Below are positions 17,978-26,594 of a DNA stretch of 64,000 bases, one piece after another (the stretch's first letter is position 1; the number at the start of each line of letters is the position of its first letter). A program made the translations under genes and the position numbers. The notes beneath the pieces are model-generated. The model was not told the origin of the DNA, did not search any database, and saw only the letters and a list, made by a program, of their open reading frames with translations. The DNA comes from Streptomyces sp. NBC_01197 (GTDB taxonomy: Bacteria; Actinomycetota; Actinomycetes; Streptomycetales; Streptomycetaceae), in NCBI RefSeq assembly GCF_036010505.1, contig NZ_CP108569.1, positions 2,606,001 to 2,670,000 of the forward strand, written 5' to 3'.

Positions 17978-18736
17978 TCAACGCGGCTTGCGGGCCTCGA
18001 TGAGGAAGCGTGTCGTGTGTGCGAGGAACGGTCCCTCGGCCTCGATCCGCTCGTGCAGGGCCCGGAGCTGCGGCAGATACGCCTCGGCGGTGAAGCCGGG
18101 CACCATCCAGACCACCTTGCGCAGGAAGTAGATGACAGCGCCGATGTCGAAGAACTCGGTGCGCAGGCTCTCCAGCCGCAGATCGACCACCTCCAGGCCG
18201 GCCGCCAGCGCCGCGGTGCGCGCCGCCTCCGGGTCGCGTCCCTTGCGCGCTTCGGGCTGCGGGCCGAGGAAGTACTCGACGAGCTCGAAGACGCTGGCCG
18301 GGCCGACCTCCTGGGAGAAGTACGTGCCGCCCGGTGCCAGTACCCGGGCGATCTCCTGCCAGTGGGCCTTCACCGGGTGGCGGCTGACGACCAGGTCGAA
18401 GGCCCCCTCGGCGAAGGGCAGCGGCGGCTCGTCCGGGTCGGCCACCACCGCCGCACCCAGCGGATGCAGCAGGGCGGTGGCCTTGGCCACGTTCGGCGGC
18501 CAGGCCTCGGTGGCCACCGTCAGCCGCGGCAGCTTCGCCACCCCGGCCAGCACCTCCCCGCCGCCGGTCTGGATGTCGAGGGCGGCCGAGGCCCGGCCCA
18601 TCCGCTCCCCCATCGCGCGGGCGTATCCCCACGACGGGCGCTCCTCGGTGGCACGCCCGTCCAGCCAGGAGAAGTCCCAGCCGTCGACGGACACGGAGTC
18701 GGCCTCGGCCACCAGCTCATCAAAGGTCCTGGACAT
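17978..18736 (-). CDS. Class I SAM-dependent methyltransferase
   Basis: The 252-residue protein has a methyltransferase fold: motif I LDIQTGGGEVLAG, an acidic strand (TVATEAW), and motif IV AFDLVVSRHPV, then a VLAPGGTYF post-motif strand. The TGGGE in place of GxGxG is a little unusual. The ATG at 18736 gives MSRTFDELVAEADSV. The substrate is unknown; it is not obviously part of a pathway with its neighbours, prepilin peptidase and leuA. Confidence 0.87.
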   Translation of the reverse strand: MSRTFDELVAEADSVSVDGWDFSWLDGRATEERPSWGYARAMGERMGRASAALDIQTGGGEVLAGVAKLPRLTVATEAWPPNVAKATALLHPLGAAVVADPDEPPLPFAEGAFDLVVSRHPVKAHWQEIARVLAPGGTYFSQEVGPASVFELVEYFLGPQPEARKGRDPEAARTAALAAGLEVVDLRLESLRTEFFDIGAVIYFLRKVVWMVPGFTAEAYLPQLRALHERIEAEGPFLAHTTRFLIEARKPR

Positions 18737-18749
18737 GGGAACCAAGTCT

Positions 18750-18773
18750 GGCAGGCCCGGGGGCGGGCCTGCC
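18750..18773 (-). terminator. Terminator of leuA
   Basis: GGCAGGCCCG (18750-18759) pairs with CGGGCCTGCC (18764-18773) around GGGG, between the leuA stop and the methyltransferase start. Confidence 0.8.
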
Positions 18774-18805
18774 AGCGGGTTTACGCGCCGCCGGGTGCGG
18801 CTCCG

Positions 18806-18862
18806 CCGCTATCCGGCCGGCTGGGCGGCCGGGTGCAGATCCGCTATCCGGCCGGCTGGGCG
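18806..18862. repeat. 22-bp direct repeat at the 3' end of leuA
   Basis: A 22-base unit beginning CCGCTATCCGGCCGGCTGGG occurs at 18806-18827 and 18841-18862. The second copy contains the last codons and stop of leuA, so the first is a stray duplicate of the gene's end. Confidence 0.85.
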
Positions 18863-20595
18863 CCGGACTGCGCGGCGCGGTTCACCGCGGCGAGCACCGC
18901 GCGCACCGACGCGGTCAGAACGGAGCTGTCCCGTCCCGCGCCCCAGTACGTCCGGCCGCCCACCCGGCACTCGGCGTACGCGACGGCCGGGCTGTCCGGG
19001 CCGGTGCCGGTGGCGTGCTCCGTGTAGTGCAGGATGCCGGCCTCCGTCCCTGCCCGGGCGAGGGCCGCGGTGAAGGCGGAGAGCGGCCCGTTCCCGGTGC
19101 CCCGGTACGGCACACCGTTCAGCGTGCAGCTGAACTCGTGCTCTCCCCCTCCCACTTCGGCCGTACTCCAGTCGCCGAGCACCATCGGCCCGTCCTCACC
19201 GGGGGCGAGGTACACCGCGCTGAACAGCTCCCACAGCTGCTTGCCGCTGATCTCCTCGCCGCTGTCGTCGGTCTCCCGCTGGACCACCGACGAGAAGTCG
19301 ATCTGGAGACGGCGCGGCAGGTCGAGTCCGTACCCGGTCTGCAGCAGATACGCGATCCCGCCCTTGCCCGACTGGCTGTTGACCCGGATGACGGCCTCGT
19401 AGTCGCGGCCCACGTCGGCCGGATCGATCGGCAGATACGGCACGGTCCACAGCGCGCGGCCCGACTGGTGGGCCATCCCCTTCTTGATGGCGTCCTGGTG
19501 CGTACCGGAGAAGGCGGTGTAGACGAGCTCGCCGCCGTACGGGTGCCGTTCGTGCACCGGGAGGCGGTTGCAGTACTCGACGGTGCGCCGGATCTCGTCG
19601 ATGTCCGAGAAGTCCACCATCGGGTCGACGCCCTGGGCGTGCAGATTGAGCGCGAGGGTCACCAGGTCGACGTTGCCGGTCCGTTCGCCGTTGCCGAAGA
19701 GACATCCCTCGACGCGCTGCGCCCCGGCCAGCACGGCCAGCTCGGCGCAGGCGACGCCGGTACCCCGGTCGTTGTGCGGGTGCACGGACAGGACGACCGA
19801 GCCGCGCCGCTCCAGGTTGCGGTGCATGTACTCGATCTGGTCGGCGTAGACGTTGGGGGTGGCGATCTCCACGGTGGCCGGGAGATTATGGATGACCGGC
19901 CGGTCCGGCGAGGCGTCCCACAGCTCGGTCAGGCAGTTGCAGATCTCCAGGATGAAGTCCGGCTCGGTGAGGTTGAAGACCTCGGGCGAGAACTCGAACC
20001 GTACGGAACCGGCGGAGGCGTCAGCCAGCCGGGCCACCTGCCCGGCCGACTTCCGTACCAGCGCGGCCAGTTCGTTCCTGGTCCGCCCCAGGACCACCTC
20101 GCGCCAGACGGGAGCGGTGGCGGTGTAGAGGTGCACGACGGCGCGCGGCAGCCCCTCGATGGAGGCGAAGGTCCGCTCGATGAGGTCGGCGCGGGCGGGG
20201 GTGAAGACGACGACGGTGACATCGTCGGGGACGACGCCGGGCTCCGCGAGCTGTCGTACGAAGTCGAAGTCCGTACGGCTGGCCGACGGGTATCCGACCT
20301 CGATCTCCTTGAACCCCATGGCCACCAGCAGGTCGAACATCCGGCGTTTGCGGGCCGGGTCCATCGGTTCGGCGAGCGCCTGGTTGCCGTCGCGCAGATC
20401 GACCGGCACCCAGAGCGGCGCCTGCTCGAACCGGCGGGAGGGCCAGCCGCGATCGGTGTCGGCCAGCGGCACGGAGACCCGCTCGTGGGCGGACTGGTAG
20501 CGGTGGGACGGCATGGCGCTGGCGCGCTGCGGGTTCCAGCCGGGGGCGCCGGGCGGCACCGGGCCCTGCGGCGTGCGGAGGGTCGGGAACTGCAT
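18844..20595 (-). CDS. leuA: 2-isopropylmalate synthase
   Basis: The 583-residue enzyme condenses acetyl-CoA with 2-oxoisovalerate, the first committed step of leucine synthesis. The catalytic HMGL-like barrel shows [13 protein letters not shown] near the start and the metal-binding [10 protein letters not shown]; the C-terminal regulatory domain binds leucine for feedback inhibition. Length fits the long actinobacterial form. The ATG at 20595 follows AGAAGGAAG. Upstream is a leucine-rich leader peptide gene (20699-20743) and hairpin, indicating attenuation-type control. Its last codons are duplicated just downstream. Confidence 0.96.
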   Translation of the reverse strand: MQFPTLRTPQGPVPPGAPGWNPQRASAMPSHRYQSAHERVSVPLADTDRGWPSRRFEQAPLWVPVDLRDGNQALAEPMDPARKRRMFDLLVAMGFKEIEVGYPSASRTDFDFVRQLAEPGVVPDDVTVVVFTPARADLIERTFASIEGLPRAVVHLYTATAPVWREVVLGRTRNELAALVRKSAGQVARLADASAGSVRFEFSPEVFNLTEPDFILEICNCLTELWDASPDRPVIHNLPATVEIATPNVYADQIEYMHRNLERRGSVVLSVHPHNDRGTGVACAELAVLAGAQRVEGCLFGNGERTGNVDLVTLALNLHAQGVDPMVDFSDIDEIRRTVEYCNRLPVHERHPYGGELVYTAFSGTHQDAIKKGMAHQSGRALWTVPYLPIDPADVGRDYEAVIRVNSQSGKGGIAYLLQTGYGLDLPRRLQIDFSSVVQRETDDSGEEISGKQLWELFSAVYLAPGEDGPMVLGDWSTAEVGGGEHEFSCTLNGVPYRGTGNGPLSAFTAALARAGTEAGILHYTEHATGTGPDSPAVAYAECRVGGRTYWGAGRDSSVLTASVRAVLAAVNRAAQSGAQPAG

Positions 20596-20654
20596 GGGTG
20601 GCTTCCTTCTCTTCGGCCCGTCCGGCCGTCGGCCTCGTCGGCCGTTCTGCGGAA

Positions 20655-20693
20655 CGACCGGCAGCGCAGAGCCCCGCAGCGGGGTGCCGGTCG
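20655..20693 (-). promoter_or_regulatory. Attenuator-like hairpin in the leuA leader
   Basis: CGACCGGCA (20655-20663) pairs with TGCCGGTCG (20685-20693), and an inner CCCCGC/GCGGGG hairpin fills the loop. It starts 5 bases after the leader-peptide stop, where ribosome position could decide folding. Confidence 0.6.
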
Positions 20694-20698
20694 TGTCG

Positions 20699-20743
20699 TC
20701 AGGCCCCGCTGCGGCGGCCGAGAAGGAGACCACGCAGCTTCAT
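20699..20743 (-). CDS. leuL: leuA leader peptide
   Basis: A 14-codon reading frame, [14 protein letters not shown], lies 103 bases upstream of leuA. Four of its first eight residues are Leu (positions 3, 6, 7 and 8), which is the hallmark of a leucine attenuator; leader peptides of this sort have been described for leuA of Streptomyces. A good promoter (TTGTCT, 18 bases, TACTGT) ends 7 bases before the ATG, so the leader is probably translated from a leaderless transcript. Stalling at the Leu codons when leucine is scarce would affect the hairpin at 20655-20693. Confidence 0.75.
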   Translation of the reverse strand: MKLRGLLLGRRSGA

Positions 20744-20750
20744 GCCGGGT

Positions 20751-20786
20751 ACAGTAACCACGAAACAACTCCTCAGACAACCTGAG
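20751..20786. promoter_or_regulatory. leuL-leuA promoter and possible GntR operator
   Basis: On the minus strand, -35 TTGTCT (20775-20780) and -10 TACTGT (20751-20756) are 18 bases apart. CTCAG (20772-20776) and CTGAG (20782-20786) form an inverted repeat over the -35, close to the divergent gntR start at 20799. That suggests GntR may control one or both genes. Confidence 0.55.
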
Positions 20787-20798
20787 AGGTAGCCGTAC

Positions 20799-21500
20799 GT
20801 GTCATCACCCCCACCCCTGGCCTCGCTCCGTCCCAGCCCGCTGGTTGAGCAGGCCGCGGAACAGTTGCGCGCGCAGATCACGTCGGGCCACTGGCCGGTC
20901 GGCACCAAGCTGCCCGGCGAGACGACGCTGGCCAGGACGCTCGGAGTGGGCCGCTCCACGGTCCGCGAGGCGGTGCGCGCGCTGGCCGGGCAGGGGCTGC
21001 TCAGGCCCCGGCAGGGCGCGGGGGTCTTCGTCATCGCCACCGAACCTGCGGAGGACTGGCCGACGCGGCTGCGCAGGGCCGCCGTCGCGGATGTGTACGA
21101 GGTCCGGTCGATGGTCGAGATCCACGCGGCCCGGCTGGCCGCGGCCCGGCGTACGGACGGTGATCTGGCCGCACTGGACACGGCCCTGGAGGGGCGTCGG
21201 GCCGCGGCCTCGGGTGCGGACGACGCGGCTTTCGTGGACGCGGACATCGCCCTGCACGCGGCGGTGGTCGCTTCCGCGCACAACCCCGTACTGACGGATC
21301 TCTTCGCGCGGTTCGCCCCCGTGCTGCGGGAGGGGCTCATCGAGCTGGTGGAGCTGCTCGGCCTGCGCGGTCATGACCCGAACCACGGGGACGAACCGCA
21401 CGCCGCGCTGGTGGCGGCGGTCCGCCGGGGTGACGCGGACGCCGCGGGCCGGATCCTTCAGGCCGAGATCTCGGCCACGGTGGGGCTGCTCGGGAAGTAG
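20799..21500 (+). CDS. GntR family regulator, FadR subfamily
   Basis: The 233-residue protein has an N-terminal winged helix (about 15-80; LPGETTLARTLGVGRSTVREA) and an FCD ligand-binding domain (about 95-230) with conserved Asp and His residues likely to hold a metal or organic acid. The GTG at 20799 follows GAGAGGT. It is divergent from leuL-leuA and could respond to a branched-chain or other carboxylic acid; that is inference from position. Its last 43 bases overlap the end of the convergent STAS gene. Confidence 0.88.
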   Translation: MSSPPPLASLRPSPLVEQAAEQLRAQITSGHWPVGTKLPGETTLARTLGVGRSTVREAVRALAGQGLLRPRQGAGVFVIATEPAEDWPTRLRRAAVADVYEVRSMVEIHAARLAAARRTDGDLAALDTALEGRRAAASGADDAAFVDADIALHAAVVASAHNPVLTDLFARFAPVLREGLIELVELLGLRGHDPNHGDEPHAALVAAVRRGDADAAGRILQAEISATVGLLGK

Positions 21501-21895
21501 CGGGCCAGGCCGGTGACCCGCAGCATCCGCAGATGCAGCGCGCGGGTGCAGACCAGGTCGATGGAGCCGCCACGGTCGAGCACCCGCCGCCTGGCGCGGC
21601 AGAGCAGCCCCAGCGCCGCGCAGTCGATGAAGGTCGCGGGCCGGAGGTCGACAATCACGCGCGCGCCCTGGGACGCGGTGGCGGCGTCGGTGCACTCACG
21701 GATGTCGCCGGCCGCGAGGACGTCGATCTCGCCGCGCAGCTCGACCACGGTGAAACGGCCCGCGGTGTAACAGCGGACGGCAGGGCCGGGGCCGGACGGC
21801 TCCACTTGCTCCGACTGCGCTGTGTGCTCTGACTTCTCCGCGTGCTCTGGGTGGACGTGCTCTGCGTGTTCCGTGTGCTCATCCTTCGCATCCAT
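21458..21895 (-). CDS. STAS domain protein (anti-sigma factor antagonist-like)
   Basis: The 145-residue protein has an unusual N-terminal stretch (about 1-30) of repeated Glu-His pairs, such as EHTEHAEHVHPEHAE, followed by a STAS domain (about 45-140). In SpoIIAA-type antagonists the partner kinase phosphorylates a Ser in DSSG; here the loop reads FIDCAALGLL, with Cys and Ala at the two Ser positions, so it should not be regulated by that phosphorylation. The ATG at 21895 follows GGGGG. It overlaps the 3' end of the convergent gntR gene. Confidence 0.83.
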   Translation of the reverse strand: MDAKDEHTEHAEHVHPEHAEKSEHTAQSEQVEPSGPGPAVRCYTAGRFTVVELRGEIDVLAAGDIRECTDAATASQGARVIVDLRPATFIDCAALGLLCRARRRVLDRGGSIDLVCTRALHLRMLRVTGLARYFPSSPTVAEISA

Positions 21896-22249
21896 GACAG
21901 ACCCCCGGTCGGTCGCTGTGGCATCGGTTCGGTCGGCGGCAACGGGCCGGCCGGCCAGGGCCGGGGCAACGTGACACACCATAAGAAGCACTGCGGTGCA
22001 GAAACGTGCATGCTTGCCCTGATTCACCTGGCTGGGTGAAGCAGCCGGTGAGCAGACGTGAACCACCGCCCGCCCCGGCCGAGTTGTGAAGAAGGAACAG
22101 GACGAGAGGCGGGAACAAGGGCAAGAACAGGGCAAGGGGACAGGGACAGCGGTACCGGACCCAGCATCACAGCCCGGGGCCGATTCGGCATCCCGGCTGT
22201 GATCATTCAGTCGTACGGCAGCGGTCCGAGCCCGAAGCCAGGAGATTGG
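21896..22249. other. Intergenic region with purine-rich tract
   Basis: No gene is supported here. Bases 22085-22150 on the plus strand are almost all A and G with a repeated AACAGGG/GGACAGGG pattern. The region links the STAS gene promoter to the P450 remnant. Confidence 0.5.
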
Positions 22250-22492
22250 CGAAGCCAGGCCGAGCATGCCGGCGATGACGTTGACGGGGAAGCGGCTGGC
22301 GAACCCCTCCGCGAGGCCCACGGTCCCCGGAGCGGCCCCGCCGAGCAGTGCGCCGATCAGCTCGCGGGCGTTGCGCTCGATGACCGGCAGGAACTTCTGC
22401 TGCGGGTCACTGCCCCGGAAGGCCGACGCGTCCAGGGCCCGGCGGACCGCGTGCTCACGCCCGCTGAGCTGGAGGATCGTCCGGCCGTGTGG
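22250..22492 (-). pseudogene. Cytochrome P450 fragment
   Basis: Minus-strand translation gives GRTILQLSGREHAVRRAL, then PVIERNARELIGALL and EGFASRFPVNVIAGMLGL, which is the B-to-E helix part of an actinobacterial P450. A TGA lies in frame just before it and no heme-binding Cys region follows. Only about 80 residues of a roughly 400-residue protein remain, so it is a relic. Confidence 0.7.
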
Positions 22493-22620
22493 TCATGGCG
22501 CTCCCTCAGTCGTCGATCTGAGCCGTCAGAAGGGTAGTTGACGGTGACAGGGGGCGAGCGGGCCAAGGCGCCCGGGGCGGAGATCACCACACTCCGCCCC
22601 TTGGCATGATGGTGCCCGGT

Positions 22621-22641
22621 CGGTCGGCCGTCGGCCGACCG
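22621..22641. promoter_or_regulatory. Perfect 21-bp dyad upstream of the beta-helix/AAA gene
   Basis: CGGTCGGCCG (22621-22630), one T, then CGGCCGACCG (22632-22641). The dyad ends 25 bases before the GTG at 22667 and looks like an operator. No binding protein is known. Confidence 0.5.
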
Positions 22642-22666
22642 GAGTACCGAGCACGAGGGAGCCCCT

Positions 22667-23071
22667 GTGGCGCGCCATCTGATCGTCGTGGACCCGGCAG
22701 GCGCGGGCGACCACCGCACCATCGGAGAGGCGCTGAACGCGGCGCGCGGCGGCTCGGTGATCAGCGTCAGGGCGGGGCGGTACGACGAGAACCTGGTCGT
22801 CACGAAGCTGGTCACCGTCGTGGCACACGAACCGGGCGGCACCGTCGAGATCGCACCGCGCAGCGGCACCGCCGTACAGGTGCTCGCCGAGGCCGTGAAG
22901 CTCTCCGGGCTTCGGCTGGTCGCCGGCGGGGGCGGCGACGAGGACGAGCCCGTGGTGGACGTGCCGCACGGTCAGGCCGCCTTGGAGGAGTGCGAGGTGT
23001 TCGGTAACTCCTGGGCCGCGCTGCTCTCCAGGGACCAGGGTTCGCTCGCCATATCCGCGACACCACCGTGA
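22667..23071 (+). pseudogene. Beta-helix/AAA protein, fragment 1 of 3 (N-terminal part)
   Basis: The reading frame starts at a GTG after GAGGGAG and encodes MARHLIVVDPAGAGDHRTIG, the start of a right-handed parallel beta-helix (pectate-lyase-like) repeat protein. At about 23050-23056 (GCCATATCCGC) the frame is lost; it closes with SATPP and a stop, while the natural continuation IRDTTVSNPAGAG is in another frame. Removing two bases or adding one restores it. Together with the next two fragments it makes one gene of about 810 codons. Proteins with a beta-helix joined to a CbbX-type AAA domain occur near type VII secretion genes in Streptomyces. Confidence 0.8.
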
Positions 23072-24729
23072 GCAATCCGGCGGGCGCGGGCATCGTCGAC
23101 CTGTCGTCGCGGACCAGCGTCGTCGAGCACTGTGTACTGGAGCGGCTGGGCAGTTCGGGGATCGTGCTGGGCGAGGACGCGGCCACCGAGGTGCGCGGCT
23201 GCACGGTCCGGGACGCCCGAGGCAACGGCGTACTGGCCAACGGACGGGCGCGCGGCAGTTTCACGGATGTCACGGTGGAGCGGACCGTGAAGCCCGGGGT
23301 GGCGGTCGAGGAGAACGCGACGACGCGGTTCACGGACGTACGGGTCGACGACTGTGTCATCGGCTTCCATATATCGACGGCCGCGCAGACCGTACTGACC
23401 GACTGCACGGCCACCGGCTCCACGACCCACGGCGTCACCCTTTCCGGCGGGACCGACCCCGAGCTGAACCGGATACGGATCGACCGCCCCGGCGGACACG
23501 GCATCGCCGTCACCGGGCGCTCCCGGGGCACCGTCACCGACGCCCGCATCACCGGGGCCCGTTCGGCCGGGCTGCTCGTACAGGACGGGTCGTCAACGAC
23601 CGTGCTGCGTACGGAAGTCACCGGGGGCGCGGCCGACGGCGTCATGCTCACCGGCGGCTGCGTCGCGCGGCTCGACCGGGTCACGGTGACGGGTGCCGCC
23701 GGGCATGGAATCGTCGTCGCGGAGGGCGCCGACCCGGTGCTGCGGCGGATCGAGGTGTCGGACACCGGGGGGCACGGCATCGAGCTGCGCGGCGGTGCGC
23801 GCGGGAAGATCGAGGCGTCCGCGGTGACCTCGGCCGGCGGCTGCGGTGTCCGGGTCGACGGCGCCCGTCCCGCACTGCAGGGCACTGCCGTACGGTCCGC
23901 CGCGCGGGCCGGGGTGTCGGTTCTGGCAGGCGGCGTCGTCATGCTGGTCGACTGCGAGGTCGACGGGGCGGGCCGCGACGGCCTTGAAGTAGATGGTTCC
24001 GAGGCCGAGTTGACGGCCGTCCGGGTCCGGGTCCGTAAGGCCGGACGACACGGCGCGAGCGTCGGGGCCGACGCGACGGCCGAGCCGACCGAGTGCATCC
24101 TGACCGAGGGCGGCGGCGACGGGCTGCGGACCGCGAGCCGGCTGCGGGTGCGCGCCTCGGGGTGCACGATCACCGGTAACAAGGGTGCGGGCGTGCGCCG
24201 TACACCCAGCGAGGGCGAACTGGTACTCGACCGGCTGACCAGCGAGGACAACGGCGAGCCCGACGCCACAGTGGACGACGACGCCCCGGGAGCCGCCCCC
24301 GGAGATCCGCGCGGCCCGCTCGCCCGGCTGGACGAACTGGTCGGGCTGCGTGCCGTCAAGGAGCAGGTCGCCACCCTGGTCAACCTCAACCGGCTGGCCC
24401 GGCGGCGCCGCGAGGCGGGTCTCCCGGTCCCGGCCACCGCCCGCCATCTGGTGTTCGCGGGCCCGCCCGGCACCGGAAAGACCAGCGTGGCGCGGTTGTA
24501 CGGGAGCATCCTCGCGGCGCTCGGTGTGCTGCGCTCCGGGCATCTGGTGGAGGTGGCCCGCGCCGATCTGGTCGCGAAGGTGGTCGGCGGCACCGTCATC
24601 AAGACCAGCGAGGTCTTCGAACAGGCCATGGGGGTGTGCTGTTCATCGATGAGGCGTACTCCCTCACCCAGGGCGGGCCGGCGGGCGGCGGCGCCGACTT
24701 CGGGCGGGAGGCGGTCGACACACTGGTGA
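23068..24729 (+). pseudogene. Beta-helix/AAA protein, fragment 2 of 3 (beta-helix and Walker A)
   Basis: This 553-codon frame carries some 15 irregular beta-helix coils (recurring GVxV and HGI turns) up to about residue 400. Then comes the start of a CbxX/CfqX AAA domain, with Walker A AGPPGTGKTS at about 468-477. At 24630-24634 the sequence ATGGGGGTG is one G short; the expected VLFIDEAYSL (Walker B) continues in the next frame, and the last 30 residues here are out-of-frame. It may also be translated from its own GTG at 23068. The AAA part resembles EccA of type VII secretion. Confidence 0.82.
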
Positions 24730-25112
24730 AGCTGATGGAGGACCACCGGGACGACACGGCCGTGGTGGTCGCGGGTTACGAGCGCGAGATGGACCGCTTC
24801 CTCGGCTCCAACCCCGGTCTGGGCTCCCGCTTCTCGCGCCGGGTGACGTTCGGCGCGTACTCGGCGGAACATCTGGTGGAGATCGTGCGGCGCCAGTGCG
24901 AACGCGACGGGTACGACTGCGCGCCGGAGACGGTGGCGCGGCTCAGACGGCACTTCGAGGAGGTGCCGCGTGACGAGAACTTCGGCAACGCGAGGTTCGC
25001 GCGGCGGGTGCTTGAGTCGATGATGACGCGGCAGGCGGGGCGGCTCAGCACGATGCCGGAGGCGGGGCCGCAGGAACTGCGGATGCTGCTGCCGGAGGAC
25101 CTGGTGGTGTGA
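24636..25112 (+). pseudogene. Beta-helix/AAA protein, fragment 3 of 3 (AAA C-terminal part)
   Basis: These 158 codons begin with MLFIDEAYSLTQGG, the Walker B of the AAA domain, and continue through AGYEREMDRFLGSNPGL and an arginine-finger-like SRFSRR to the C-terminal helical lid. It cannot work alone because Walker A is in the preceding fragment. A single missing G in the G run at 24630-24634 separates them. It is either a true lesion or a sequencing error in a homopolymer. Confidence 0.85.
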
Positions 25113-25122
25113 GACGCCGCCT

Positions 25123-26439
25123 TTGGGCTGTCGGCCGCCGGGTGGCGACAACGAAGCGGCCGAGCAGGACCAGGGCCGGAGAACGCAGGACCGGCCGCGC
25201 CGCCCGGTCGATAGGATCACGCGTATACCGCTCCGTCTCGCTCAACTCCCGGCCACAGCGGCCCTCGTCGCCCTGATCGGGGGCGCGGCCACCGTGGCCG
25301 GGGCGGCCGCTCCCGCCGTGGCCGACGACTCCCCGACGCTGCCCGCCGTCTCGTCCGTGCCGCCCTCGGCGGGCGGCTGCGTCCGGCCGTCGAAGAAGCA
25401 CTCCGACCTGACGCCCTGGCCGCAGCGGTACATCGCGCCCTCCCGGGCCTGGCCCTCCGCACGCGGCGCGGGGGTGACCGTCGCCGTGGTCGACACCGGG
25501 GTCGATGCCGACGGGGCGCCCGCGCTGGCCGGGCGGGTGACGGCCGGCCCCGATGTCGTATCGGGCGGGACCGCGGGCAAGGACTGTGCCGGGCACGGCA
25601 CGTTCGTGGCGGGGATCGTCGCGGCCGGGCAGAAATCCGGTGTCGGGTCCGCGGGGGTCGCGCCCGATGCACGGATCCTGGCGGTCCGGGTGACCGGCAC
25701 GGACGGGACGGCGACCGCCGACAAGGTGGCTGCCGGAATCAAGGCGGCGGTGGCCGGTGGGGCGCGGGTGGTGGATGTGCCGATCGCACTGACGCGCGGC
25801 AGTGCGTGGCTCACCTCGGCGGTACGGGACGCGGTACGGCACAACGTGCTCGTCGTGGCCCCCGCGTATGGGATCACCGACTCGTCCGGGGCCCCGACTC
25901 CGGCCGCCTATCCGGCAGCGCTGCCCGACGTGCTGGCCGTGGCCGGGCTGGCTCCCGGGGGTGGCCCCGACCAGAAGGCCGCGCCCGCGACGGCCCCCGA
26001 CATCGCGGCCCCCGGCACCAGCCTCATGAGCATCGGCCCCGGCGGCAGCGGGAACTTCAGCGGCAGCGGGGCCGACCTGGCGCCCGGTTTCGTGGCGGGC
26101 ACGGCCGCGCTGGTGGACAGCTACCGCCCCGGCCTGACCGCCCAGCAGCTCACGGACCGGCTGACGTCGACGGCGTACCCGGGGGCGGCGGGCAGCCGGT
26201 CACTGACGGGCGCCGGGACGGTCGACCCGGCGGGCGCGGTGACGGCCGTACTGCCCAAGTCCGCACCCAGCCCCGCACGGCCCGGGCCCGCTCCGCAGCT
26301 CGCGGCCGGCATTGGGGACAGCGCCCACACGGGCGCGGTCGCGGTGGCCGGCGGCGCGGCGGGGCTCGTCGCCCTCACGGCGTTCTTCGCGGTGGTGCTC
26401 CCGCGCGCACGGCGTAGGGGCTGGCGCGCGGGCGTCTGA
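25123..26439 (+). CDS. Mycosin-like S8 serine protease, catalytic Ser apparently lost
   Basis: The 438-codon frame has a signal/anchor (about 38-67), a subtilisin-like domain and a C-terminal membrane segment (about 405-428), the layout of the type VII secretion mycosins (MycP). Asp is present in VAVVDTGVD and His in GHGTFVAG, but the block that should read GTSxAAPxVAG is GADLAPGFVAG, placing Asp where the nucleophilic Ser belongs; the oxyanion Asn is also not evident (VVAPAYG). The only in-frame start found is TTG at 25123. A GTG at 25142 in another frame gives a basic N-terminus, so there may be a further frameshift near 25215. Confidence 0.8.
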   Translation: MGCRPPGGDNEAAEQDQGRRTQDRPRRPVDRITRIPLRLAQLPATAALVALIGGAATVAGAAAPAVADDSPTLPAVSSVPPSAGGCVRPSKKHSDLTPWPQRYIAPSRAWPSARGAGVTVAVVDTGVDADGAPALAGRVTAGPDVVSGGTAGKDCAGHGTFVAGIVAAGQKSGVGSAGVAPDARILAVRVTGTDGTATADKVAAGIKAAVAGGARVVDVPIALTRGSAWLTSAVRDAVRHNVLVVAPAYGITDSSGAPTPAAYPAALPDVLAVAGLAPGGGPDQKAAPATAPDIAAPGTSLMSIGPGGSGNFSGSGADLAPGFVAGTAALVDSYRPGLTAQQLTDRLTSTAYPGAAGSRSLTGAGTVDPAGAVTAVLPKSAPSPARPGPAPQLAAGIGDSAHTGAVAVAGGAAGLVALTAFFAVVLPRARRRGWRAGV

Positions 26440-26594
26440 ACCGTTGGGTGTACGGGCGTCTTCGACCTCCCACTGGCAGCAGCCAGAGGGGTCATGGAGA
26501 ACCATGCGTTCCGGTCCGGCGTCTGTTCTTGGTGAGGCACGGAACGGCCCCGGCCATTCCGCGTGGCACGCAGCCGAGAAGGAGATGAGAGTTC

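Noticed and set aside
22085..22150. Purine-rich tract as a triplex or origin-like element
   Set aside because: It is short and degenerate with no DnaA boxes or repeats of regular length.
22812..25220. A minus-strand open frame of about 802 codons across the beta-helix/AAA gene
   Set aside because: It is Ser/Arg/Pro-rich nonsense. The plus strand has recognisable beta-helix and AAA motifs even though it is frameshifted.
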